Part shown: piece by piece, positions 1-13,723 of the stretch | Numbering within the stretch: position 1 is the first letter of the stretch | How the letters are laid out: every line of letters begins with the position of its first letter | Notes under the pieces: model-generated | The model's input: the letters and a program-made list of their open reading frames with translations, nothing else | Databases searched by the model: none | Told to the model about the DNA's origin: nothing | Program-made: the position numbers and the translations under genes | Assembly: GCA_016748015.1 (NCBI GenBank) | Contig: JAAOMT010000109.1 | Location: 308,119-372,118, forward strand | Length of the DNA stretch: 64,000 nucleotides | Reading direction: 5' to 3' | Origin: Geosiphon pyriformis | Lineage: Eukaryota; Glomeromycota; Glomeromycetes; Archaeosporales; Geosiphonaceae

Positions 1-69
<69 letters not shown>
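1..69. repeat. Poly(A) tract at window edge
   Basis: The window opens with 69 A residues followed directly by T8. It may be a retroposon tail, a microsatellite or a sequencing or assembly edge; the sequence to the left is not visible. Confidence 0.9.
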
Positions 70-73
<4 letters not shown>

Positions 74-1715
74 TTTTATTAAAAATTAGATTTTACTTTA
101 AAACATTCTTTCGTTTGTTTGGCAGATTTCAAATTTAAATAATTTATATTTTAAAAATTTTTCACTCTGCAAGTTTTAGAATGAAAAACTTTTGATTGGC
201 AAATCTTTTCAAAACCAATAATTCATTAATGTTTTTTCAAGAGAAATAACAATTACATGTCAGGTTCAGAATACTTTTTATGAATTTCAAGTTTTATGTA
301 GGGCTAAGATAAGACCTATAATGGAAAAAATATTTTGTATTCATACTCCCTATCTTCTTATTAGTTCGATTCTTTTGAAATAAAATATGGACGCGGAAAA
401 ATCTTTAGATCTGAAGCAATGAGAAGGGGAGAATCGTTACAATTACATGCAGGATAACCCTTTGGTAATTTCAAAAGATTATCACGAGACACGAAATACT
501 TAATAATCTTGTTTTATATTTTTTTTAACAATTTAAAACCCTCATTATTGTATTTTCGGATAATTTGTCAAACCTTTGACAATTACAAACTTTTTTATTT
601 TATGATCATGAGTCTATTTTAAAGAAAACAGATTCAATACATTTAAATTTTAATTGCCTTTTTATTTTTAACTTAAATCAGGGTTAGGGAAATGTTTAAC
701 AAATATCTCTTGACTTTTTTTTTTATTAATCGATTAGAAGTTTCCAGATTTTCATTATGTAATAGTAGTAGTAGAAATCAGATCGTAAATCGGGGGTTTT
801 TCTTTTCAACGTGCAGTAATCTTATCTTGACAAACTAAAAATCATTGGAGACACAAGAAAATCGGTGACAAATTGCATGTAAACATTTAATTTTTTTAAG
901 GATTTTTTTTCTAAATGAAAAAAGTATACAGCATTATAAAAGTTTAGGAAATTTGATATTTGATATTTGATCAAGATAGATCAGGGTTATCCTTACTTTT
1001 TTTAGCTTTTAAATAAAACTTTCCCATATCATTTGAGATAATTCTTGTAAATAAGCCACACTTTTGACGTTTCATTGAATGATTTAAAAAAAAAAAATAA
1101 GCCTTGTGACTAAAAATTTGAAAATTGTGCACAAAAAATGCAAGTTGATGCAAACCTCTTGTGGATTATGATTGAGCAAAGTACCAATCCATTTTTAACA
1201 GTCTAAAATAATGTGGAAAATTTTACACATTTATGGGATTAATTCAAATTATTTGGTTCAACAAATTATGGAAAGCATTTCGCGCGTCAAACGGAAAAAT
1301 ATTGATTCATATGTTAAGGACGATTTTATTTTGTGTTAAATCACTAATTTTTTGCACTCTTATTGGTGGTTATTTACCTTGAAATTTTGTTTTAATTTCC
1401 GAATCAATTTAACTCTTGACCTTAAAAAAAGTTATTTCTATTTTAATTTTTTTTTTGGTGTTAATTCTAATTTTTCAGAAATATTTCATACATAAATTAA
1501 ATTTTAATTGAGATGACATTTCATTTGATCAGAAAAGAAAAAGATCATTGATCAATGATGTAAAAAAAGTGCCCCGTTTTAATATTACAGAAATTTCCCA
1601 GAAATATTAAAAGAATTTTCAGCTGACATAATGAAAAAATATTTCCCCGAGATTTAGTCATACTGTAGATTTTAAAATGGTATCGGTTTTTTTATAACAA
1701 AAAAGGGTTCAAAGT

Positions 1716-1717
<2 letters not shown>

Positions 1718-1753
<36 letters not shown>
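1718..1753. repeat. (CAT)12 microsatellite
   Basis: Twelve perfect CAT units in non-coding DNA. Confidence 0.95.
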
Positions 1754-1754
<1 letters not shown>

Positions 1755-2075
1755 TATCTAATTGTAATTTCCCCGGGAAATAAAGGAAAATAGTCGATCA
1801 ATTTTCGCTGATAAGTTTTTTTCTCCAAAAAAATGTGTAAACAAAAGATTTGGATACCGCACGGGTAATAACTTTATTTCTCAACAAGCGAATCAGCAAA
1901 CAAACATTATTCGACAATGAGACTCTGTAAGACGTGATGCAAATGTTATATGTAACAATTAATTTCAAAGAAATTACTTGAAATAGAAGACAAACCAGAA
2001 AAGCAGCCCGTTATATTGAGTTACTATTGAACGAGTGTTACATCATATTCATTTTATCTTTTCGGCCATTCGTAC

Positions 2076-2076
<1 letters not shown>

Positions 2077-2119
<43 letters not shown>
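2077..2119. repeat. Poly(T) tract, 43 bases
   Basis: An uninterrupted run of 43 T. On the minus strand it would read as a poly(A) tail, but I recognise no retroposon next to it. Confidence 0.95.
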
Positions 2120-2120
<1 letters not shown>

Positions 2121-2308
2121 GGAAAGTTAAAAAAAATTATTCTTATGTAAAAATTAGAGCCCCGCTAATGACCACTTACAATCAACCAGTTGACAAATGA
2201 GAATTCTAATAATTTTCCTATTGGGAATTTAATTTTCAGGGCATGAATATCCAAAAAGAAGTGTAAAAACAATTTTATCGTGAATATTACATCAGTATTG
2301 GTGCTTTA

Positions 2309-2355
<47 letters not shown>
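2309..2355. repeat. (TTGA)n microsatellite
   Basis: About eleven TTGA/ATTG units with one interruption near 2319. Confidence 0.9.
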
Positions 2356-2623
2356 TGAACGTTAAAATAGAATGGATTTGGGAAAATATAAAAACCTTAA
2401 AAAGTTATCATTTTAATTCTTAATTGGGGAGAAAAACTTTATTTTGAATGTAAAATGACGTGTGTATGTATTATTAGGAAAACAGATCATTCGTTGAGAT
2501 TTCCTTTTTTTATTCAATGACGAAAAATATCAAACATTTCATTTAATTTAATTTCACTTCAAAAGTGAGATTCAGATTTACAATGAATACCACACACCAT
2601 GCAAAGTTGTAGAAACATTGAAA

Positions 2624-2686
2624 AGCAGCAGCAGCAGCAGCAGCAGAATTAGCAGTATTAGCAGTATTAGCAGCATCAACAGCAGA
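2624..2686. repeat. CAG-type microsatellite
   Basis: Eight GCA/CAG units, followed by degenerate AGCAGTATT-like units. No flanking open frame supports a polyglutamine protein. Confidence 0.85.
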
Positions 2687-3118
2687 ATTAATGTTTTAGG
2701 TGCAACGAATGCAACTTTAAGGAAACAAATAAACAGGGGAGGGAGTGCAGAATTATAGCGATTTTTCTCATATAATTTAGGGATTGGTTCAATTTAATTT
2801 TCTTGCACAGCATGAATCAGTCACAATTATCAAAAAAAAAAAGGTTTATTTTAGGCTATTTTTAATTTAAATTTCGGTCCGATTTCTAAAAATTTTGTTT
2901 CAAATAGAATATAGAATAGAATATAGAGGAATAACACTATACATATATTTTTTTTAAATAAATGAACATATAAAGGCTTGCTTTCCTTATTCTTTTGAAA
3001 AAGTATTAGCTCAAATGTCTTAGACCAAGAATAAAATTCTACTTTGAAAAGTCATATTAAACTTTGAAAATGGTTCTAGAAAAGTTTTTTCAAAGAACCT
3101 GTACATTCTTTAAAAGAT

Positions 3119-3119
3119 G

Positions 3120-3160
<41 letters not shown>
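3119..3160. repeat. (ATC)n microsatellite
   Basis: A perfect ATC/CAT run of about 40 bp, the second such repeat within 1.5 kb. Confidence 0.95.
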
Positions 3161-4257
3161 GAACATTTATCAAATGATTGAAATTTTCCCAAATCAAAGG
3201 ATGACTTAAAATTCGAACTTTTTAAGAAAAAACGAAAAGTCTATTTCTCGATCTTCCAAATCTCGAATTGGTCTAGACAGGAAAAAGATCAAAATTCGAT
3301 CGCATCTTAGAAATCTTTTTTAGATCCCATTATACAAAAATTTTTTTTTTTTTCGTGAATCATCTATTTTTAAAAATCGAACATTTCATTAGCTTCTTAA
3401 AAATTAAGTTATTCTACAAATCGAAATCGTAATTTTAATTGTCTATTTTTTTTTATACAAGGTTTTTCAAGTTCTTCAATTATATTCGTTCTACCTCCGC
3501 ATTTCGTAAATTTTCATGTTTAGATTCTCTATATCACGTTAAATCACCGTATAATCCGCTATTTCGGTCCTATTGTACGAGCAATGTGGTGTTGCATACG
3601 TTTCAAAAAGCTTAACTTAATATTCGTGTATTTTCGAAAAGGAACTCGAAATTAGATTAGCTCACGTGAACATTCTAAATCGTTTGGGTGAAATGTGAGT
3701 TAGAAATTTGACTTTTTTATTGGTTGAAGAAGCGTCATTTTTTTTTGTTTAAAAAAAGCAAAATTCTGGGAAATCGAATCAGTTTTGAGTCTATGGGAAT
3801 TATTTTTAAAAAATTTTCGTTATTTTTTATTTGATTCTAACCTTTGACAAAAAAACACTTTTAGATGAATCGTTTTCTTAGATTTGCTTTAGTCATCTTT
3901 TCAAATTTCAAATTTTTTTTTGTCTCAATTCCACTTATTTCTCAAATATTCTTAAATTTTCTTCACAATTAAGTTAACTCACCAATTCAACACTTAAACG
4001 TTTACTTCGTTTATCGCATAAATTTCGTTTGATTCTAAATTTTCTTTTTTTAAAGAAAAAAAAAAAAAAAGGAATCACGTCAAAATTCTTACATAATTTT
4101 TCGTTTTTTGCTTTCCGATAATTCTTTCTTTATGCTCGGAAATATTTAATTTTTCCTATGTAAAAATTATGAACAACTTAAACTACTCATCACATTTTAA
4201 ATTCTTAACTTTATGGTGTAATATTATTAAGATCACGAGTTTACTATTTTGAATGGA

Positions 4258-4309
4258 TATTATTATTATTATTATTATTATATTATTATTATTTTTATTA
4301 TTTTTATTA

Positions 4310-4351
<42 letters not shown>
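4258..4351. repeat. (ATT)n microsatellite
   Basis: Around 94 bp of TTA/ATT units with interruptions. It creates a spurious Tyr/Ile-rich ORF that should not be annotated as a gene. Confidence 0.95.
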
Positions 4352-4352
<1 letters not shown>

Positions 4353-7300
4353 CATTGTTATTAAAAAAAACTTTATTTTAAGTGCAAATGATAATAATAT
4401 TAGAAGAATAAAAAACATTCAACTATCCAAATTATGCATGAAAAAAGATTATTAAATCAAGTCAAAATTTTTATGTATGGTAAGATAAATTGATAAGCAT
4501 CATGAGATGCACCATCATGCTTAAAATATTCGGTCGTAGAGTTAACTAGTTAAGTAAAAAATATAAATAAAAAAGTATGACATAAGTGCTCGTCATAAAT
4601 AAGGAGAAGCCAATAAAATTTCTTGAGCTTTATTTATTTGGGCTGGGATTTTAAAGTAAATAAATTTAGGATTTATAAATAACAAAATATATATATATAT
4701 AAATATACACTAAATTATGAAAAATACTCTTCCATTCTTCCTTAATTAGCTCATGTTAATGTGGAACGTTAATCGTTTTTTCTTTTCTAATATTTTCTCA
4801 ACTTTTTCTTCACTCTTTTTTTTTAATAACAGTCTAGAAAAAAATTTCTATTGGATTAAAAGGTTGTGACTATAAGAAGGCCAGTCAAAAGAACTTTTGA
4901 AACTTAATGATAAAGAAGTTTGAACATTTTTATGACTCTATGTTTTGGATTATTGTTCTGCTCAAAGATCCAACCTTTTGGCATGAATTAAACATGTTTT
5001 CAAAGATATGGTTGGTCTATTCATGCTTTGTAATCATTTATGTGGAATGCTTATTCTAATTTTGTCTTGGCATTTCGAAACATCTGAAAATACAACAGAT
5101 TTCCAATTTTGTTTTGCATAAGTAATTGTTCATTTTACACGACATTTACATTACTTTATTGAAAGTAAAATATACAGTATTCAAACTTTATTAAGTTCAT
5201 AATTAACTATTTGGTGCTGATAAATCTACCTTTGAACTAAATTTAGTAGCAACTTTTTCACAAATAAGTTACTGGTCATTTTGAATAATTCTTTTTGAGT
5301 TAAATAATAATATTTTTTTAATTATATAACATACTTTTATATTTTATAAAAAAAGGAACACCACTTAATTTTGTTGCGTCACAAATGCCCATTTATAGTT
5401 GTTCATTGAAAAAAATGGGGAAATTCAAATTGGTTTGTTTTTTTTATGAGCTTATTTTTTTCAGTTACACTAATAAACAAACTAGCTTTAGAATCTGCTT
5501 TTACTGGCAGGTTTTTTTTATATAATTTGTGTTGCATTCAATTCTTAAAATTTTATCGGCGAGCAATTTAAGATACTTGAAAAATAAAATGAAAAATTAA
5601 TATGTATGAAGGTTTATATTAAAAAAAAAAACTCCACATATTGATTTAATTAAAATATTCATATTAATAAAATATTTAAATTTAGTTTTTAAATAATTCA
5701 ACTAAAGTTTTAAATGAAAAAAAAAAATGTTTTGAAAAATTCAAAATTACATATTTGGAGTTTTAAATTAAAAAGTCTATGATTTAATTTGTTATTTTTT
5801 GTGCGTATTATTATTATAATTTTTAATTTTAGTTGAATACTTTAAAATTTTGGTTATTAATTTATTCATAAAAATTATTTTTTAATATAAAATATTAAAA
5901 TTTCAATTATTATTATTATCATTAATTGTTGTTTAAAAATGTTGATTTTTATCGACATTTTTTTTATCTTTTAAAAAATTGAGAAAAAAAAACTCTATTC
6001 AAAGTTTAAATCAAAGTGCTGGACTTGGTCATTCAAGTTTTGTAAGCAATTTTTTTTTTAATTCACCTAAATTAAATTTAACAATAATACTTTATAAACC
6101 ACTCAAGTATTTAATTATTTTAAACTGAATAAATTTCATCAGTTTGCTGAAATATCTTTTCCTACCACTTAGAACCAAGATAAAATATAAATATTCATAA
6201 TGAAAAAAAAAATTTATCCAAGTTTTAATAGAGAAAGTATGGATTTCTATTAGTTGTTCTAATTTATTCAAGAAGCAATAATTGTACGTGCTCTAATAAC
6301 AGGTTTGAAAGAGCATACAAATTTAAAAGATAATAAATCATTCCATTTAAAAATTAATATCATAATATATTTTATGAATATAAAGATAAATGGATATTTG
6401 ATTTTGTTTTAAACTTTAAAGTAGTTAAAAGTAAAAAATTATGATATTTCTGAAAAATTTATCTATCTTAAATTCAATTTAAGAAAATTTAAATCACAGA
6501 CTCAAAGTAATATCAATATTGCCCAAGAAATGAAAATTATGTTTTTATAAAATTGTTGTTGTTATTATTATTATTTTACTTTCCATTTTTAAGTAGATAT
6601 CAGAACTTATCACTTTCTGAAATCATTCAGTTTACTTAATTTGCCATCTATTTTATATTGTTAATAATTGACATTAATATATTATTTTTTTGACGATTTT
6701 CACAATCAAGATTAAATTCTTTTCTTTTTAAAGAGAAGCAAAAAAGTTATTTTAGAAACTTAAATTGTCAATTAGCCACTTATAGTTTTTTAATTTCTTA
6801 ATGCAAAACACTATTAATTTTTTACACTTTGAATAAAATAGTTTTAAGTCTCAGTTCATAAATTTAATAATGTTGACATTCTTTGAAACATTTTAGTCTT
6901 AATTTCAATGTTACATGGTTTTTATAAAAATTTTTATATTGAATATTTTAGCATTTTTCAATATAGGCTATCTATTTTAGATAAAATTTTTTCTAAAATA
7001 TGGCTCTCAAATTATGATAAAAACTATACTGTTGCCTGAGCACTTTTTTGCTGAAATAGCAATTGAACTAGAGAAATGGGGATTGGATTATTAGAAGTAA
7101 GGCCTGAAAGTTAAGAGATCGAGGTTGAACTGGTTGAACTTAGATTTAAACATTTAGAGGGATGTTCAACTGTGTAATGACATTCAAATTTTTCAAAAAT
7201 GGTCTATTAAGAGTATCTGTTTGTTTGAACATTGTCAAAATAAATCTCTGAAATTTGTGAAATTCTACCACTGTTCAAATTTCAACCCACACAATGTATT

Positions 7301-10273
7301 TCCTTTGCTCACATATGTTTTATTTGTTTATATCCGTCAAATTCAATTGGAAAACAAAACTTTTTACCTTCAAATTTAAAAAAAAAAGAGGCATCACTCA
7401 GTATCGTGCATATTAAAAAAATCGCATATTTAAGTGTTCATCATAATGATCAGTATTAACTATATTTTTCAATTTTGAAAAATATGCTAAAATGTAAAAT
7501 CCTGTTAAAATGTTAACAGTAAAAACTCGTGCCAATAGTTAAAAACTGTCAATAATAGTTAAAACTATTATCAATAATAAAAATTTATAAAGTTATTATT
7601 TTAAAAAACTTTATAGAAAAAGTATATTAGAAATTTTACATTATATGTAAGTAAATTTTAATTTCATATACAAATACATATGGAATTATTATAAATAATT
7701 TCAAAATTCCTTATATTTCACAAATATAATATTAATATACATTATAGTTTTTTGTATATATTTCTATTTATTACATATGTAATCTATATTTTCAATATAA
7801 AAATATAGATAAATTAGTAAAACTAAAGATAAAAATATGGATTAAACTTTACTAGTCAAATATTATATTAAAATTTAATGTAAAAGTATAAGTAATATAG
7901 GTAAAACTAAAGCTAAAAATATAGATTAAAGTTTATTAAAAAAACTATATAATTTCATATTTTATTTCATCTAAGTTTTAATCAAATAAAAATTAATGTG
8001 AAAATCTTTTATAAAATACTTTTTACATTTTGATGGAGTTTTTTTTAGTATTTATATAGTTTTACGTTTTAGCAAGATTTCTCGATATTGTCAAAGTTTT
8101 CCTTCACGCAATATTGTAAAAATTCTTTTGCCAATGACGAAACCCTTTTTGGGTTGCCCAAAAGTTTTTCTGACAGCTCTAATGCTGAATATATAGATAT
8201 ATAGCATTTGCCAAGGAATTTTGAAAAATAATATATTTTAAGGTGAGGTATCCATCCTGTTGAGTTTTGTGCAGAAACATGTATATCAAGAAAATGATTA
8301 ATTTATTTGAAGATACTACCCAAAAATTGTGATTTTCTCAATTTAAGGAAAAGTCCAATTTCAATTCAAGATTCTTAATCTTTTAAAGAACAAGGTCTGT
8401 TTTTACTGTGGACACTTATGGAAAGTTTTAACAATGGAGGAGTTGGGATACAAAAATATATGCAATTCTTAATCTTTAACCTCAAAAGCTGTGGAAGCTT
8501 ACACTTTATTTTTAATATCCCCAACTTTTTTTTTAAGTAACGGGACACGAAATTTCAAAACTGGAGAATCAAAAATTCAAAAAACACCAAAATTATTCTT
8601 GAAGTTTGAAAAACTTGGTCACATTTAAAATATTTTTTTAAATCTAAAAGCTTGTTAAAATTTCCCTCTTTTTCAAAGCCATAAAAGAATAATAACTCTA
8701 ATGATCCAATAGCATTTATTTCACAAAATCTATCTTGCGACTTGCTTCGACAATATCTGATAACGTAAATACAATATTGACTTGAGATGATTGAATTTTT
8801 TATCGTTTTTTTTGCTCTAAAATAAATTAGCTCACTTGATTTGATGTTTCATGTGTCATTTAGATGATAAGAAATATCGAATAAAAGATATTTGAGAAAT
8901 TTCTCCCATTTTTTTGTTTTGCTTCTTGGAAATATTCAAACTAAAAAAACTTGAAGTGAGTGAACATTTTAATAATTTCATTTTGTGTAGAAATTCAAAT
9001 CAATCCGACCCTTAAATGCTTTGTTCAATTTAAAGCAAATATATATTTCTTTTTTTAGAAAATTACCAAACCTAGTGATGTAAATTAATTTCTACTAAAT
9101 TTAAAAACTTTTCTCTTCACGATAACCCAGAAATTTTAAATAAGAGCTGATCATATAATATGAAAATTACCGCAGTAGATTTCGGGAAATCAACCAAAAA
9201 AGGTTTAAAAGGGCATGATACTATTATTATTACGCATGCATACAGGAGATAATGTCAAATCTTCGAAGATTCTTTTTTAAAATTTGACAATATTTCAGCA
9301 AGATAAGTTCGGAATTAATTTTTTAAAATCTGCTAAATTTTTCAATATTTGTAAAATTGTGAACAGAAGAGAAATTATTTTTATTTAAAGATTTATAATA
9401 TACCAGTTTTCAAGCATCTCTTCTTTTTTGTTTTTTATTTTGTTGTCTCAAATTCTTTTATGGTATAATTCTTGTTATTATGTATCTCTACTAAAGTCCC
9501 TAAAACTTTACCAATAATGAAATACTTGGTTTGTTTTACAAGTCAAAAGTTTTCATTTATGCTACACAAAAATAATTTTATATTATATCAAAATAAAGTA
9601 TTTCTCTACACGTACTTTCTCAAGCCAATTTATTTTCTTTAGAATGTATGCTAATAGTGAATTTACTTTGGGTTTTGAAATGGGAACTACATATTGGCTA
9701 TCCTGGCCTACTATTCACGTGCACCCCAATTCGTGTTTCTTGCAAGAAAATTTTTGAGAGTTGGTCTTGAAACAGATCACAACAATTTGAATGGCTGCAC
9801 TCCCGTTTTCTAGTAATCAAAGAGAAATAAAACGGTCAGTCGGGAATCATCACAATGCAACTACACAGAAATGGTAGGCATGAAATACCACAATATGCAC
9901 ATCACACCTTTCCTATGCGGCATGATCAATAAGATCTAGCCCTAGCTCGAACATGCGCTAAACTGGAGAATAGCCGTTACCTTTTGCTCGCTTTCTCTTG
10001 TTCCATCTCTGTACGCCGTTCGTACGCCAGTCCGAAAATACAAGAAATTGGGTAGATTGTTTAACCAGTTCTAGGCAAAAAGATTTTAATCAAAGAATTT
10101 GTCGCGCATTTTGTTAGTTACACAATGTCATATTTTGCTTGAGGATCTCAAGCTTTTCCTCTTCTCTGATATTGAACTAGAACGATCCACTGGATCTTTT
10201 TCGCAGCACAAAAATTACTTCTATTCCATGCAACCTGCATTGCTGAATTCCTTTGGCAAACAAAAATTGAAAT

Positions 10274-11532
10274 ATGAAAAACACTTCAATTTTACGAGGA
10301 CGTAGTGTGTTCGAGTACACGGTAGCAAATATCTCGCAATTAAAGCGATCGGTGTTTAGTCCACCAATCGCAACTGCCGCAGACAGGTTCTGGGAATTGG
10401 AATTTATGCCGGTAGGTCAATGATAGCTTACACCTGGTCTTTTCTTATAAAACTCTTGCACTATAAATTTTAATTTTTATACTGTCATGGAAGTTTTATG
10501 AACACGACCACGACCACTGTGCATTATTTCTCTCGGCGATTCCTAATCCAGACGAAGCGAAATGTCTAGATTGGCCAATGCGAAGTATACTTTCAGCCAC
10601 CATTTTTGTAAAAAATCCTGATACAAATGAGGATATTGAAAGGCGTAAAATTGATCATGAATTTTCTCCAAAAGCACCGAGTTGGGGTAAATTATTGAAG
10701 CCCTCCTGAATCTAAAAGATAATTTTTCACAAAATATTCAAAAACATACTTTCTCTTAGGGTTTTTTCAATTCTTCAAAAGATCGGTGATTCCACAATGT
10801 GACGAGGTCATATTTGGAGTAGAATTTGATCAAGCTGAACTGCCAAGAATCTCTTCTACACAACCGCTCCCAAACCGTCGTATTCCAGAAGATCTTTTGG
10901 ATGCCTGGACCGAACAAGTCGATAATCCTGAAACCTCAGACATCCGATTCAACATCAATGGTCATTTTATTTACGCAAACAGCGCAGTCATCTCACGAAG
11001 ATCAAAATATTTCGCATACATGTTAGAAGGTGAATGGTCACGACCAAGACCGGGAAGTCGCGCCTCGATACGAAGTGAGCACTCGGTTCGATTCAATGAA
11101 TCTTTAACAAATTCTCGTTCTCGATTCAAGTATACTGTGGATGTGTCTGAGTTTCATCATGAAACTTTCCTTGAAATGCTTCGATTTCTATATACTGATC
11201 AGATTTCGTTTGACGATGAAAAAGAGTGTCATAAGACCCCTTTTGATATTTTCGCGATTGCCGATAAATATTTTATCGGAGATTTAAGGCAACGCGCCAA
11301 GATGGAAATCTGGGAAAATTTGCATATGGATAATGCAGCCGAAATCTTATTTGAAGAGGCGTGTAAGTGGGGTGATTTGAAGGAAGAGGTGCTGAAATAT
11401 TTTGTCGAAAACTTTGCCAGAGTCAAAGAAACGGATGGTTTCAAAAATATTCTATTGAATCCAAGAGAGTACCCAATGTTTAGCGAAGTTTGGTTGGAAA
11501 TTATGCAATTGGTTCCGGCAGAGTTCAAGTAA
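10274..11532 (+). CDS. MATH-BTB (SPOP-like) protein, 3 exons
   Basis: Predicted exons are 10274-10411, 10494-10686 and 10760-11532, giving 367 aa. Introns of 82 and 73 bp have GT..AG ends in phases 0 and 1; the spliced length is a multiple of three with no stop. Residues of about 10-125 look like a MATH/TRAF-homology domain: an FSPP motif, FWELEF, CALFLSAIPN and, at its end, SWGFFQFF. A BTB/POZ domain starts near residue 170 (SDIRFNINGHFIYANS, then FHHETFLEMLRFLYT), and a BACK-like helical tail (FDIFAIADKY) follows. Such proteins usually present substrates, bound by MATH, to a Cullin-3 ubiquitin ligase, bound by BTB. A basic Arg/Ser-rich insert sits between the first BTB helices. The start was chosen because the minus-strand paralog at 11717-13069 has an exon 1 of the same 46 codons. 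Substrate unknown. Confidence 0.85.
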
Positions 11533-11716
11533 GTTGTAAGACTCAAGTAAAATCGAATATCATTTTAATTTAAATTTAGACTAAATATTCAATTCTTTTT
11601 TTGGGCAATTTTAAAATTTTATTTTTTGATTGAAAAAATGATTATTAAAATGAGTATCTGTTTTTATAAAAGACCCAATTGTGATATTAATATGCATTTT
11701 CGCGGATAATAAATCT

Positions 11717-13069
11717 TTAAAATTTCTTGCCAAGACCTGAATTATCACAAATGTTATTTAAGTTGTGAATCTCACATGTCGAAGCGCCCTCTTCGCTTTC
11801 CTCGCCAATGAAATCCATAACCTCAGTCATCAAATCATCAAAATTCTCAAACCTTATAGGATTATCTTTAATGGTTTTCCACTCTTCTGTTTGTTTCACT
11901 TTTCTCCAATTCTCTTTTAAATATTCCATCAAGCATTCCTTCAAATCAGGCCACCTTGTTATCCCGCCAAATAAAACTTCAGAGACATTGTTAACCGATA
12001 AATTGTCACAAAGTTCAATCTTTGCTCGATCTCGAAGCTCTGTCACGCAGTATTTATCGGCAATTGAAAATATATCAAATGAACTTGTTTGGGAATCGTC
12101 AGAATCGTCAAAGGTTATTTGATTTGTGTATAGAAAACGAAGGAGCGCCAAAAATGTTTCATGATGGAAGTCCGGGATATCGATGGAATATTTGTAGGCT
12201 CTTGCAGCAGGAGGTTTTTGGGTATCCTCTTTAGAAGAATCTTCGACCTCTTTTGTCAAATTTTTAGTTTCGGACCAATGGCCGCTAAATAAATGCTCGA
12301 AATATTCGGATCGTTTAGATAGTATCTCGCTTTCGGCATATATTTTGTGCCCATTGACATTGAACTCCACATCAGCTGTTTTTGAGCTTCTTAATTGTTG
12401 GTGCCAAGCTTCAATCAGATCTTGTGGGAATTTATCGGCTGGGAGCTCATTGTCATGGGGATTATCAACTAATTCTGTTTCCTCAAGAGTAACCCCAAAG
12501 ATAATTTCTTCCCCAGATAACCATTCTCTCCTGCATATGCGTCTGGAGCCTGAAAAAATTGAAGATACCAGAAATCAAAACTGCTAGTATGATTGGTTAG
12601 AATCTCAAGCTTTACAAATATTTTGATTCATTTCCTACCCTGGCCTTTCCAACGTGACCCAAACCTATCAGTATTCACGGTATAACTCCCATACTCCGAG
12701 TTATCCTCTGCATCTCGAATAAATATTTTAGCTGATGCACTGCTCCTTCTGGGCCATCTGGATGGAGACCTTTTCTCATCAGCATTCGGGATTGCGAACA
12801 GGAATAGTGCACAGAAATCTGGATAACTAGGAGATATCTGCAAAAATTGAACCATATTATTGATAATTAAGCATAAATTCTCAAGGTTTTGAGTTCTTTA
12901 TCCATGTTCGACTTAGAGATTCCCGTCTTACCGGGGTAAACTTCAACTGCCAAAAGGTATCGTATGACGTGGCAAATGGGGGACTGAAAACTGGCGCACT
13001 TATTTGTGAGATATCCTCAATGTGGAATAAGAAACTACTTTTTACTTTAGCAGCTATCGTCGAAGACAT
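11717..13069 (-). CDS. MATH-BTB (SPOP-like) protein, 3 exons, paralog
   Basis: Predicted exons are 13069-12932, 12837-12639 and 12549-11717, giving 389 aa. Introns of 94 and 89 bp have the same two positions and phases (0, 1) as the neighbouring plus-strand gene. The MATH region shows VFSPPFATS, FWQLKFTP, CALFLFAIPN and SRWKGQG at the second junction. BTB begins near residue 170 (ADVEFNVNGHKIYAES; FHHETFLALLRFLYT), then the BACK-like FDIFSIADKY segment. The last ~25 residues are acidic then Cys/Asn-rich and have no counterpart in the other copy. It is expected to act as a Cul3 adaptor. The two genes are convergent, with stop codons 184 bp apart, so their 3' ends may overlap in transcripts. 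Divergence is considerable but motif spacing is kept, suggesting an old tandem inversion duplicate. Confidence 0.85.
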
Positions 13070-13723
13070 TGGTAATTAATAGACTAAACAGGTATTGGAA
13101 AGTTGCAAAAAAGTAACTTATATGTTTAGAACAATAGTTCAGATTATGTACAGATTTATTGATTGTTAATGTAGCACTGGCACACAACAATTCAGAAAAA
13201 GAGAAGATCATCAGCACTAGTCTCAAATCTTCATGCTTAAAATTATGTTTATTCAACCTATTTTTTTGAACGTATACCATGTTACCCAAAAACTTTTTAC
13301 CATTTGTATCATGTTCAAAGCATCCACCTTTAAAATGCGAAAAAGGCTTGCTATAGTCACAACCTACTGGGGTAAGTCTTAATCCTCAGTAATATCCTCT
13401 TATACATTAGAGATTATCAAAACCATATTTTTAAGTTGAAAAAAAATTGTACATTCTTAGAATATTCATTTATATTAAAGGCCTAGGATAGTTCCATGTC
13501 TACATATGCAAAATAAAGCATTCAGCCATTATTATGAAGATTTTTTTAGAGTGTAATTCTTAATTGCTCAGATTTGTTCCGGCAGTAAGTGCTTTTTAAT
13601 ATGGAGAAAACCATTAAAATTTTCTCCAAATTCTGTGTTATTGTAAAATTGCTTTTATGTAAGCTTTAAATACGATAATTTACACTGAAAAATATAAATA
13701 AGAGGTTTATCCGTTTTTATTTT

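Larger units (their letters stand above)
70..9700. other. AT-rich non-coding region, no gene seen
   Basis: This stretch has homopolymer runs, microsatellites and only short chance ORFs; the longest is a poly-Tyr/Ile reading of a TTA repeat. I see no splice-joined coding structure. A weak imperfect duplication of about 60 bp lies at 7799-7855 and 7880-7938. The stretch from about 9700 is richer in G+C and probably includes the promoter region of the MATH-BTB gene that starts at 10274. Confidence 0.6.

Noticed and set aside
4249-4455. Tyr/Ile-rich open frame
   Set aside because: It is the translation of an ATT microsatellite and has no other coding support.
7799-7938. Imperfect duplication of about 60 bp
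   Set aside because: Too AT-rich and too short to separate from chance similarity by eye.
10099-10305. 68-codon plus-strand frame just before the MATH-BTB gene
   Set aside because: It overlaps exon 1 of the gene in another frame, lacks an ATG at its start and shows no domain.
13047-13289. 80-codon minus-strand frame upstream of the minus-strand MATH-BTB gene
   Set aside because: It is in a different frame from exon 1, has no motif, and the exon 1 start at 13069 is supported by the paralog.
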